Part shown: piece by piece, positions 1-6,557 of the stretch
How the letters are laid out: the number at the start of each line of letters is the position of its first letter
Position numbering within the stretch: the stretch's first letter is position 1
Source of the DNA: an uncultured Collinsella sp.
Lineage (GTDB): Bacteria > Actinomycetota > Coriobacteriia > Coriobacteriales > Coriobacteriaceae
Direction: 5' to 3'
Length of the DNA stretch: 13,412 bases
Assembly: GCA_900551305.1 (NCBI GenBank)
Contig: URVK01000020.1
Span: 1-13,412, forward strand
The notes under the pieces: model-generated
The model's database searches: none
What the model saw: the letters and a program-made list of their open reading frames with translations, nothing else
Told to the model about the DNA's origin: nothing
Program-made: the position numbers and the translations under genes

Positions 1-444
<444 letters not shown>

Positions 445-513
445 TCAATCCATCCCCGTACGCGGCCTGCACGGTTTGGAATTGTTACCTAGAAGTGGAG
501 TTTTTATCTCTAG

Positions 514-553
514 AATCGGCCTTGCGGTGCATACCGGCTCTGCAAGGCCGATT
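514..553 (-). other. Intercistronic hairpin between EIIBC and glvA
   Basis: Perfect 12-bp inverted repeat: AATCGGCCTTGC at 514-525 and its complement at 542-553, with a 16-nt loop. On the minus-strand transcript it lies between the EIIBC stop and the glvA start. It is not followed by a U-run, so it is unlikely to be a full terminator. A hairpin here could stabilise the upstream mRNA or partly attenuate glvA; that role is inference. Confidence 0.55.
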
Positions 554-571
554 GTTTCGATGGACGATGGT

Positions 572-2164
572 TTACAGAAGACTCTCGAACTTCTCGCGAA
601 CCTGCGGGACGGTAAGGCCGATGATGACCTGGATTGACTGGCCTTGGACCACCAAGCCATGCGTACCGATTGCCTTGAAGGAAGCCTCGGGTGCAACGGC
701 GCCTTTGTCCTTGACGTTAACGCGCAGACGGGTAGCGCAGTTAGTTACATCGATGACGTTGTCCGTGCCACCGAGTAGATCGAGGATGTTCTCGGCAAGC
801 ACCAAGCGCTCGTCATCCTTACTCTGGGCGACCGATTTGCTAGCAGCAGCACCGCTCTGCTTTTGCTTGTAGTCGGCCTTGGACTTGAGCTCGACCTCAA
901 CATCGTCATCCTCGCGACCGGGGGTCTTAAAGTCGAACTTGATGATCAAGAAACGGAAGACCACGACCCAAAGAGCGGTAAAGCACAGACCGACAAGGAT
1001 GGAGATGGCGTACTGCAGACCGTGTGCGGCCCAAAGGGGCAGCCAGTCCCACGAGAGCATCGAGATGATGCCGCCGTCGAAGATGCCCACGACGCCAAGG
1101 AGGTTTTGAGCCATGCAGCCGAGCGCTCCGAGCACGCAGTGGACGACGAACAGGCCGGGCGCAATGAACAGGAAGGTGAAGTCAAGCGGCTCGGTAATAC
1201 CGCAAAGCATAGCGGTAAGGGTGACGGGAATGAGCAGAGCCTTGACGCGCTGCTTGCGCTCGGGTTTGGCGGTCATATAAAACGCAATGGCGACGCCGAG
1301 CGAGCCGAAGACCTTAGTCCAACCAGGGCAGGTATAGGCAGCCCAGGGTGCGGCATCCTTAAGAGCAATGCTCGGATCGGCAGCCAGTTGGGGCAGGATG
1401 TTGGCCCAAGCAGCAAAGATGCCACCGTTGACCGCCGCGTTGTCGTAATAGAACGGCGTATAGATAAAGTGGTGCAGGCCTGTAGGGATCAGCACGCGCT
1501 CGAAGAAAGCAAAGACGCCCACGCCGAACGTACCGGCGGAAAGGATGAATCCCTGGAAGGCGGAGATAGCAGCCTGGACATGCGGCCACACCAGGCAGGC
1601 GATAAGAGCGACCGGAACCATAACGAAGAAACCGATCATATAGATGAACACGGAGCCCGAGAACACGCCCAACCACTCAGGAAGTTCGGTGTCGAAGTAC
1701 TTGTTGTGAAGCATCGTGGCGATACCTGAAATGATAAGCGCGCCCATGATGCCCATATCAAGCGTTTTGATGCTTGCGATAGTGGCAAGACCAGTACCGC
1801 TGCCCGCCTCGACAGAGTAGTCGACCCCAAAGACAGGGCCCCACTGCCCCAAGATTGTGCTTACAAAGTAGTTGAAGGTAAGGTAGATGGCCAAAGCCTC
1901 CATGCAGCAGCGAGCGTTCTGCTTGTTCGCGAGCGAGATTGGCAACGCTACGCAAAACAGCAACGGCATCTGGTTAAAGAGCGTCCAACCACCCTGGAGC
2001 AGCACATTCCAGCAATCAAACCAAAGATGGCCCGCAGTGGCCATCTCGCCAAAGATCGCCTCGGTGGTAAACAACGTACCCAGGCCGACGACGATTCCGG
2101 AAAATGCGAAAAGAATTGCAGGCGTGTACATTGCACCGCCGAAACGTTGTATCTTTTGCATCAT
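572..2164 (-). CDS. glvC: PTS alpha-glucoside-specific EIIBC permease
   Basis: Membrane permease that imports an alpha-glucoside and phosphorylates it at C6 during transport, supplying the substrate for the neighbouring GH4 enzyme. The 530-residue product is close to the length of the MalP/GlvC family. The first ~430 residues are a hydrophobic EIIC domain with many membrane segments, beginning MMQKIQRFGGAMYTPAILFA and containing the conserved GITEPLDFTFLF motif. A charged linker (GREDDDVEVELKSK onward) leads to a C-terminal EIIB domain whose phosphorylated cysteine is in NCATRLRV (about residue 476). No EIIA domain is present, so a separate EIIA must donate phosphate. The frame is open up to 2305, but the ATG ATG at 2159-2164 is chosen because AGAGGGGG lies just upstream and the family N-terminus begins here. 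Transcription probably starts near 2295, giving a long leader, and is probably controlled by the GntR protein through the site at 2309-2324. Confidence 0.93.
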   Translation of the reverse strand: MMQKIQRFGGAMYTPAILFAFSGIVVGLGTLFTTEAIFGEMATAGHLWFDCWNVLLQGGWTLFNQMPLLFCVALPISLANKQNARCCMEALAIYLTFNYFVSTILGQWGPVFGVDYSVEAGSGTGLATIASIKTLDMGIMGALIISGIATMLHNKYFDTELPEWLGVFSGSVFIYMIGFFVMVPVALIACLVWPHVQAAISAFQGFILSAGTFGVGVFAFFERVLIPTGLHHFIYTPFYYDNAAVNGGIFAAWANILPQLAADPSIALKDAAPWAAYTCPGWTKVFGSLGVAIAFYMTAKPERKQRVKALLIPVTLTAMLCGITEPLDFTFLFIAPGLFVVHCVLGALGCMAQNLLGVVGIFDGGIISMLSWDWLPLWAAHGLQYAISILVGLCFTALWVVVFRFLIIKFDFKTPGREDDDVEVELKSKADYKQKQSGAAASKSVAQSKDDERLVLAENILDLLGGTDNVIDVTNCATRLRVNVKDKGAVAPEASFKAIGTHGLVVQGQSIQVIIGLTVPQVREKFESLL

Positions 2165-2300
2165 GACGGGGAATCCCCCTCTCTTCATTCGGAGCGACTG
2201 CGGTTTTGGCTTCACTCGAGACCGCAGACGCGCCGTTTGCGTGTACCTCGTGCAATAGGACGGGTGGGCCCGTGTCCCTGACTTCTTGCACTTCTTTTTT
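2165..2300 (-). promoter_or_regulatory. Leader of the EIIBC mRNA with small inverted repeats
   Basis: About 130 nt lie between the proposed -10 (2301-2306) and the EIIBC start. The stretch holds a 7-bp inverted repeat CTGCGGT/ACCGCAG (2198-2204 and 2221-2227) and a tight repeat GGGGAATCCCC (2168-2178) that overlaps the ribosome-binding purines. The latter could partly hide the start signal. I see no recognisable riboswitch and no antiterminator element I can name; function is not established. Confidence 0.3.
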
Positions 2301-2306
2301 ATCATA
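2301..2306 (-). promoter_or_regulatory. -10 element of the EIIBC promoter
   Basis: On the minus strand this reads TATGAT, one mismatch from the consensus TATAAT, followed by an A/T-rich stretch. The corresponding -35 hexamer is poor (about TGCCAA at 17 bp), and the spacer is occupied by the CTAG palindrome at 2309-2324. That geometry suits steric repression of a promoter that may also need help to fire. Assignment is by inspection only. Confidence 0.45.
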
Positions 2307-2308
2307 TC

Positions 2309-2324
2309 ACTTATCTAGACAAGT
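2309..2324. promoter_or_regulatory. Putative GntR-family operator 1
   Basis: ACTTATCTAGACAAGT is a nearly perfect 16-bp palindrome (one mismatched pair, ACTTRTCTAGAYAAGT) centred on CTAG, a rare tetranucleotide in bacteria. HutC/UTRA-type GntR regulators, such as DasR with its GGTCTAGACC core, bind similar CTAG-centred sites. A regulator of that subfamily is encoded 1.3 kb away. The site falls between the -10 and -35 positions of the EIIBC promoter, as expected for a repressor operator. Confidence 0.65.
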
Positions 2325-2439
2325 TGGCATTAATACTACGGTCGGTAAACGGTTGATTATTAGCCGTAAACGGTATATGTCCAGTATTTCGCCTGCTAAA
2401 GCTGATATAGCTGATGGCCTCAATTCATAATTCTTTTCT

Positions 2440-2469
2440 ACTTGTCTAGATATGCTTGTCTATATCTGC
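2440..2469. promoter_or_regulatory. Putative tandem GntR-family operators 2 and 3
   Basis: ACTTGTCTAGATATGC (2440-2455) matches the complement of operator 1 at 14 of 16 positions. A weaker copy GCTTGTCTATATCTGC (2454-2469) follows with a 14-bp period and overlaps the -35 box of the dehydrogenase promoter. The sequence CTTGTCTA is repeated exactly in both. Two adjacent sites on this side and one strong site on the other suggest coordinated control of the divergent genes. Confidence 0.55.
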
Positions 2470-2484
2470 ATACACGCCTATACT
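2456..2484 (+). promoter_or_regulatory. Promoter of the zinc dehydrogenase-gntR operon
   Basis: TTGTCT at 2456-2461 and TATACT at 2479-2484 are separated by exactly 17 bp, a good sigma-70-type arrangement. The gene starts at 2521 with AAGGAG just before it. The -35 lies within the putative operator pair, so repressor binding would exclude RNA polymerase. Confidence 0.6.
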
Positions 2485-2520
2485 TCATTACAACATTCAC
2501 CGCCACGTTAAGGAGTCACC

Positions 2521-3546
2521 ATGAAAAGCGCGGTCTTCTATGGAAAGCACGACCTCAGAGTCGAGGAATCGGCAAAGCCGGCCGTGGGCAGGCGCGACGT
2601 TCTGATCAACGTCAAAGCTTGCGGCGTCTGCGGTACCGACGTTCATATCTATGAAGGCGACAAGGGCGCAGCGGACGTTACCCCGCCCACGATCCTTGGT
2701 CATGAGTTTGCGGGCGTTGTCGAGGCCGTGGGCAGCGATGTCGCTGGCTTTAAACCGGGCGATCGCGTGTGCATCGACCCAAACCATCCCTGCGGCTGCT
2801 GCGAACCCTGCCGCGACGGAATCAACCACTACTGCGAGCATATGACCGGCTACGGCACCACCGTTAACGGCGGCTTTGCGGAGTACTGCTCCGTCGATAT
2901 GCAGCAAGTCTACAAGTTGGGCGATCACACCAGCTTTGAGCAGGGCGCTATGACCGAGCCCGTCGCCTGCTGCCTGCACGGCATCGATATGTGCAACATC
3001 AAGCCCGGCAGCACAGTTGTCGTTATCGGCGGTGGCATGATCGGTCTGCTCATGATGCAGCTTGCTAAAAACGCCGGCGCCACCAAGGTTGTCTTGCTCG
3101 AGCCCGTCGAAGGCAAGCGCGAGGTTGCGCTCAAACTCGGCGCCGACCTGGCAATTGATTCCATCCACGAGGACGTCCCGGCCCGCCTGGAGCAGGAGGG
3201 CGTCGGCAACGTCGATGTCGTTATCGAGTGTGTTGGCAAGCCCGTCACCATCGAGCAGGCCATCCAGATCGCCGGCCACAAGGCTACGGTCATGATGTTC
3301 GGCCTCACCAAGCCCGATGAGACAATCACCGTCAAGCCCTTCGAGGTCTTCCAGAAGGAGCTTGTGCTTACCTCGTCCTACATCAACCCTTATACGCAGC
3401 GTCGCGCGCTCGAGCTCATCGACTCTGGCAGGCTCGACGTATCCTCGATGGTCGCCAAGGTGGCTTCCCTCGACGAACTCGGCGCCATCCTGTCAGACCC
3501 AGCTCTGCGTGCCATGGGTAAATATATAATCGACCCCAGCAAGTAA
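2521..3546 (+). CDS. Zinc-dependent medium-chain alcohol/polyol dehydrogenase
   Basis: A 341-residue cytoplasmic NAD(P)-dependent oxidoreductase of the medium-chain dehydrogenase superfamily, in the sorbitol/threonine dehydrogenase-like group. The catalytic zinc ligands are visible as Cys37 in CGVCGTD and His61-Glu62 in LGHEF, with a further Glu in the MTEPVACC segment. The structural zinc lobe is Cys91, Cys94, Cys97 and Cys105. The Rossmann fold is marked by VVIGGGMIGLL. The start is fixed by AAGGAG eight bases upstream. It is divergent from the EIIBC-glvA operon and followed by the regulator 65 bp later, so it is probably part of the same regulon. A plausible role is oxidation of a polyol released by the 6-phospho-alpha-glucosidase, for example sorbitol from maltitol-6-phosphate. 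This is inference; the sequence alone does not identify the substrate. Confidence 0.9.
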   Translation: MKSAVFYGKHDLRVEESAKPAVGRRDVLINVKACGVCGTDVHIYEGDKGAADVTPPTILGHEFAGVVEAVGSDVAGFKPGDRVCIDPNHPCGCCEPCRDGINHYCEHMTGYGTTVNGGFAEYCSVDMQQVYKLGDHTSFEQGAMTEPVACCLHGIDMCNIKPGSTVVVIGGGMIGLLMMQLAKNAGATKVVLLEPVEGKREVALKLGADLAIDSIHEDVPARLEQEGVGNVDVVIECVGKPVTIEQAIQIAGHKATVMMFGLTKPDETITVKPFEVFQKELVLTSSYINPYTQRRALELIDSGRLDVSSMVAKVASLDELGAILSDPALRAMGKYIIDPSK

Positions 3547-3611
3547 ATCGATTGACACCTGCGCGGACGGCCCTCATCCGTCGTTCACGCACCCAGCTCT
3601 AGGAGACCGTC

Positions 3612-4367
3612 ATGGCGCGAGCCATCTTCCAAACTATTTATGACAACGTGAAGCAGTCGATTGACGACGGCACATACGCCTATCAGAGTTATCTGCCTTC
3701 GGAGACTGAGCTCACGCAGCTGTTTGACTGTTCGCGCATGACGGTCCGTCGCGCCATCTCGATGCTTGCGGCAGATGGCTACGTGCTCCCCCAGCAAGGC
3801 AAAGGCATGCGCGTCATTCGCAACATCAGTGACGAGAAGAGTCGTGGTGGCGGCGGACTCGAGACCTTTAAGGAAATCGCGGTCAACCGAGGCTTTGAGC
3901 TCAAGACTGTCACCACCGTCTTTGAGCTCCTCATCTGTAGCAAGGCGCTCTCCAAGATTACCGGGTTTCCCGAAGGCTGTGAGCTCACACGCGCCAAACG
4001 CATCCGTTATGCAGACGGACAAGCCGTGTGCTCCGACGACTCCTATTACCTAAGCTCACAAGTACCGGGGCTGACACCCGAGATTGTCAACGACTCGATC
4101 TATCGTTACCTCGAAGAAGATCTTGGCATTAAGATTGCCACGGGCAAACGCGATGTAACGATCGAGCATCCCACGCCCGAGGATACGCGCGTGCTCGATC
4201 TCGACGACTTTAACGCACTCGCCGTTATACGCGGGCAGACCTACAACGCCGACGGTATCCTTATGGAATACACCGAGACCAAACAGGTTCCCGGGTTCTT
4301 TTTGCTCCATGAAACCGTGACGCGCAACGGTACCGGTCGAACCGGCCACCAAAGCAGCATGAACTAA
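3612..4367 (+). CDS. GntR-family repressor with UTRA ligand-binding domain
   Basis: A 251-residue transcription factor of the HutC/TreR subfamily. Residues ~1-75 form the winged helix-turn-helix: a YDNVKQSIDDGTY helix, then LPSETELTQLFDCSRMTVRR as the recognition region, then LAADGYVLPQQGKGMRV as the wing. Residues ~90-240 form the UTRA domain, which usually senses a sugar phosphate; ELTRAKRIRYADGQAVC and ITIEHPTP-like segments fit this. TAGGAG precedes the start. It lies directly behind the zinc dehydrogenase and opposite the alpha-glucoside PTS, so it most likely represses both promoters through the CTAG palindromes and is relieved by a phosphorylated alpha-glucoside or glucose-6-phosphate. 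It would also be autoregulated. The family is secure; effector and targets are inferred. Confidence 0.92.
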   Translation: MARAIFQTIYDNVKQSIDDGTYAYQSYLPSETELTQLFDCSRMTVRRAISMLAADGYVLPQQGKGMRVIRNISDEKSRGGGGLETFKEIAVNRGFELKTVTTVFELLICSKALSKITGFPEGCELTRAKRIRYADGQAVCSDDSYYLSSQVPGLTPEIVNDSIYRYLEEDLGIKIATGKRDVTIEHPTPEDTRVLDLDDFNALAVIRGQTYNADGILMEYTETKQVPGFFLLHETVTRNGTGRTGHQSSMN

Positions 4368-4376
4368 CCATTTATT

Positions 4377-4448
4377 AGTTGCGGTGGAATAGTTCCTAGA
4401 ATGGCCAGCTTAAGGGCAAAACAGGAACTATTCCACCGCAACTTTTTT
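4377..4448 (+). terminator. Rho-independent terminator after gntR, with an unusually long perfect stem
   Basis: A perfect 21-bp inverted repeat (arms 4377-4397 and 4423-4443, core GCGGTGGAATAGTTCC) with a 25-nt loop is followed at once by a T run to 4448. It lies nine bases after the regulator stop codon. The stem is much longer than a typical terminator stem, so it could also be a dispersed palindromic element recruited as terminator. Confidence 0.8.
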
Positions 4449-4479
4449 GGCCGGCGGGGCAGCACCTGTCCCACCGGCC
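4449..4479. other. Second GC-rich hairpin adjoining the gntR terminator
   Basis: GGCCGG (4449-4454) pairs with CCGGCC (4474-4479), extended inward by GGG/CCC after one mismatch. It lies just downstream of the convergent 4Fe-4S gene on the minus strand and just after the T run of the plus-strand terminator. There is no U tract in the minus-strand direction, so termination of the 4Fe-4S gene here is possible but not shown. Confidence 0.4.
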
Positions 4480-4498
4480 ATCATTTACGCTCTTTTAG

Positions 4499-5752
4499 CT
4501 AGTCCGCAAGCTTCTCCACCTGATCGAGCATCTTGTCGAGCTTGGCCTTTGCTTCGGCCTTGACCTTCTCAGCTTCTTCGTGAGCCTTCGCCTTCTGAGC
4601 GGCCTTTTCCTCAGCCTCGGGATCGACGACGACCAGGTTGGATGCATCATGCTCAACCAACTTAAGCGCATGCTCGGGGCACACCTTGACGCAGGCCCCG
4701 CAACCTAGGCAATACGTGGATTCCAGCGCAAAGCGGCCGCTTCCCACCAAATCGCAGGCAGATGTGGGGCATACATTGACACACTCGCCACACGACGTGC
4801 ACTTGTCAAAATCGCATTCCGGCGTGCTCACCTGCATGTTCTGGGCAAGCTCGGGATGGTTTTGCAATGTCGAGAGCACCAGCTGCCGCCCGTGCGTGAG
4901 CGAACGGCGACGCTTGGTCGTCGTGGTGCCGCACATGGTGTTGAGCGTGCGCTCGAGCTGCGTGATCTGGTGACGGTGAGCCTTCAACTTCTGCGTCACC
5001 GAGGCCAGTGCCGCCGTCGCCGGATTGAGCTTGGTCACCGTCAGGCCCGTGGTACGGGCAATCTTTTCCATGTACTCCTTGCGCTCGTACTCGCGAAGCT
5101 TATGGCACTTGAGGCTCTTGGGGTCGACCTCCAGGCCCATGCCCGTACCAGCCCACTCCTCGGCAGTAGCGATGGCCTCGCCCAGAATATCCTCGCCACC
5201 GGTGTTGCGGCACTTATCGCACACGCCCAGTGGCAGGTAGACGCTCACGTTGGGATAGTCGGCCAGCACCGAGAACCAGGTCTCGGCAGTAATATCGCCC
5301 ACGCAGGCGACGACGACCTCGTTTTCGCGCGGCATGCGCTTAAGGGCGCGCGTGCAGGTAACGTAGGCGGTCTCGTGGCTCGTAGCAGCAGAGACGATAT
5401 CGTCATACAGGTTTTTGGGCGCCAGGCGCGGCGAGATGATCGCCTCGGTCGGACAGGCAGCGGGGCGCAGGCCGCACTTGCGACAGGAGTCGAGGATCTC
5501 GATGGCGTCTTCCTCGACCTCGATAGCGTTGACCGGGCACACGTCCATGCACGCGGTGCAGGCGCTCTTCTCGTTTTTGCAGGTCAAGCACGGAATGGTG
5601 TTGCCGCGCGGACGCTCCTTGTAGTCGGCAGGATTCCACTGCGGTGCCGACGGATCGAGTGCATCGGTCACACCGCCAAGCGGGTTTTTAAGAAAGTCGA
5701 AACCCTTGCTGATCTCGATAATGTCATCAAACAGATCGTGTTCCTGCGCCAT
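4499..5752 (-). CDS. Multi-cluster 4Fe-4S ferredoxin-domain protein, function unknown
   Basis: A 417-residue cytoplasmic iron-sulfur protein with no signal peptide seen. The N-terminal part has a cysteine-rich ferredoxin-like region, CLTCKNEKSACTACMDVCP, followed by a second set, CRKCGLRPAACP. The middle (~residues 110-300) has isolated cysteines in YVTCTRALKR, VVACVGDIT and CDKCRNTGGE, a pattern that may hold another cofactor. The C-terminal part is a classic 2x[4Fe-4S] ferredoxin: CTSCGECVNVCP and CLGCGACVKVCP. The last ~45 residues are a Lys/Ala/Glu-rich helix, possibly a coiled coil. The start is set by GGGAGGGG before the ATG at 5752, although the frame is open to 5782. It stands alone, convergent with the sugar operon, with no obvious oxidoreductase subunit beside it. 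An electron-transfer role is likely, but the partner and reaction are unknown. Confidence 0.82.
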   Translation of the reverse strand: MAQEHDLFDDIIEISKGFDFLKNPLGGVTDALDPSAPQWNPADYKERPRGNTIPCLTCKNEKSACTACMDVCPVNAIEVEEDAIEILDSCRKCGLRPAACPTEAIISPRLAPKNLYDDIVSAATSHETAYVTCTRALKRMPRENEVVVACVGDITAETWFSVLADYPNVSVYLPLGVCDKCRNTGGEDILGEAIATAEEWAGTGMGLEVDPKSLKCHKLREYERKEYMEKIARTTGLTVTKLNPATAALASVTQKLKAHRHQITQLERTLNTMCGTTTTKRRRSLTHGRQLVLSTLQNHPELAQNMQVSTPECDFDKCTSCGECVNVCPTSACDLVGSGRFALESTYCLGCGACVKVCPEHALKLVEHDASNLVVVDPEAEEKAAQKAKAHEEAEKVKAEAKAKLDKMLDQVEKLAD

Positions 5753-5792
5753 GCGCGGCCCCTCCCTGAGCAGTGCAAACAAGCAAGAAATA

Positions 5793-5798
5793 ATGATA
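5793..5798 (-). promoter_or_regulatory. Possible -10 of the 4Fe-4S gene
   Basis: The minus strand reads TATCAT about 40 bp upstream of the start codon, with an A/T-rich stretch after it. The best upstream hexamer is TTGCCC at a long 19-bp spacing, so the assignment is weak. Confidence 0.3.
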
Positions 5799-5903
5799 CG
5801 CTATCGGCCCACGCCTCGGGCAAATTACACGCGGCGCATCTTTGCGGCAAATAGCCCATGGCCCATCGCCGCCTCGATTGCACAAGGTCAATCAAGCGCC
5901 AAA

Positions 5904-6410
5904 CTATGCCTCGCACATGAACTGCACGAGCTTTAGTTTGGTCACCTTGGCCTGTTCGTTAGCCATATTGCGCTCGTTTCTAAAGACCGCATCTGCAACA
6001 CCCTGCAAATCGGCATCGGAAATCTCGCTGCACGGACCGTCCATCGATGCCGCCGTGGGGCATACGCACAACGGCAACTCGGCATAAAACGCAACGGCCT
6101 TGGCGATATCGAGCATTTTGCCGCCGCCAATACCCACTACCATGTCGCAATACTCGGCCTGGGCTTCCTTAGCCATTTCGACAACGGCCTCTTCCGTACA
6201 CGGACCGTCATAAATCTTAAAGAACGGCTCGCTTAGATCTTCGTCCAGAAATCCATCGACGATCTGCCTGCACAGCCGATCCTCGGTGCCCTGGTCAAAC
6301 AAGACATAGGCAGCGCAGCCCAACCATGACAAATACCTGCCTTGACGCGACAGTTCGCCCGGCCCCTGAACATACCGGCCGGGACCGCCGTAAACCATAG
6401 GAAGCGCCAT
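5904..6410 (-). pseudogene. Truncated glycerol dehydrogenase paralogue (nucleotide-binding half only)
   Basis: The 168-residue product begins like the complete glycerol dehydrogenase next door: GRYVQGPGELSRQGRYL here against SKYIQGPDELAKLGSYV there. It keeps the cofactor motif VVGIGGGKMLDIAKAVAFY (residues ~91-109) and CPTAASMDGPCS. After about residue 131 the resemblance stops, and a 37-residue tail rich in charged residues ends the protein. The family's normal length is ~365 residues. The metal ligands (Asp and two His, in the second domain) are absent, so it cannot be a normal dehydrogenase. No remaining coding sequence for the lost domain is seen in the 151 bp before the next gene. The tail has the look of an iron-ADH C-terminus, so an internal deletion is possible. 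It has a plausible GAAGGGCGGA upstream, so the fragment may still be translated; a decayed gene is the simplest reading. Confidence 0.75.
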
Positions 6411-6440
6411 ACGAGAATCCGCCCTTCATCAAACAACGAT

Positions 6441-6505
6441 TGGTGCAAAGTAACCTGGCCCCTTTGCACCAACTTGGTGCGAAGGGGCCAGGTTAGTTTG
6501 CACCA
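6441..6505. repeat. 65-bp near-perfect palindrome
   Basis: Arms of 32 nt (6441-6472 and 6474-6505) are complementary except at two positions, around a single central base. The core of each arm is TAACCTGGCCCCTT flanked by GGTGCAAA/TTTGCACC. It has no adjoining T run in either direction, so it is not a standard terminator. It lies between the intact and truncated glycerol dehydrogenase genes. It looks like a member of an intergenic palindromic repeat family; copy number elsewhere cannot be judged here. Confidence 0.75.
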
Positions 6506-6507
6506 TA

Positions 6508-6545
6508 GCAAAAAGGGGCAAAGTCATCTGTTAGCTTTGCCCCTT
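6508..6545 (-). terminator. Terminator of the glycerol dehydrogenase gene
   Basis: AAGGGGCAAAG (6513-6523) and CTTTGCCCCTT (6535-6545) form an 11-bp stem with an 11-nt loop. On the minus strand the stem runs into a short T stretch, and it starts twelve bases after the stop codon. Its arm shares the core GCAAAGTNANCTG with the neighbouring palindrome. Confidence 0.75.
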
Positions 6546-6557
6546 CCTTAGCTTGAT

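Noticed and set aside
2165..2305. N-terminal extension of EIIBC beginning MIKKKCKKSG or MKRGGFPV
   Set aside because: The extension does not resemble the family N-terminus, the far start overlaps the promoter -10, and the good ribosome-binding site precedes the ATG at 2164.
4377..4443. Transposon with 21-bp terminal inverted repeats
   Set aside because: Only 25 bp separate the arms, with no coding content, and a T run fits a terminator; a miniature element origin is kept only as a question.
6441..6505. CRISPR repeat or insertion-sequence end
   Set aside because: There is a single palindrome with no spacer periodicity, no transposase gene nearby and no evident target-site duplication.
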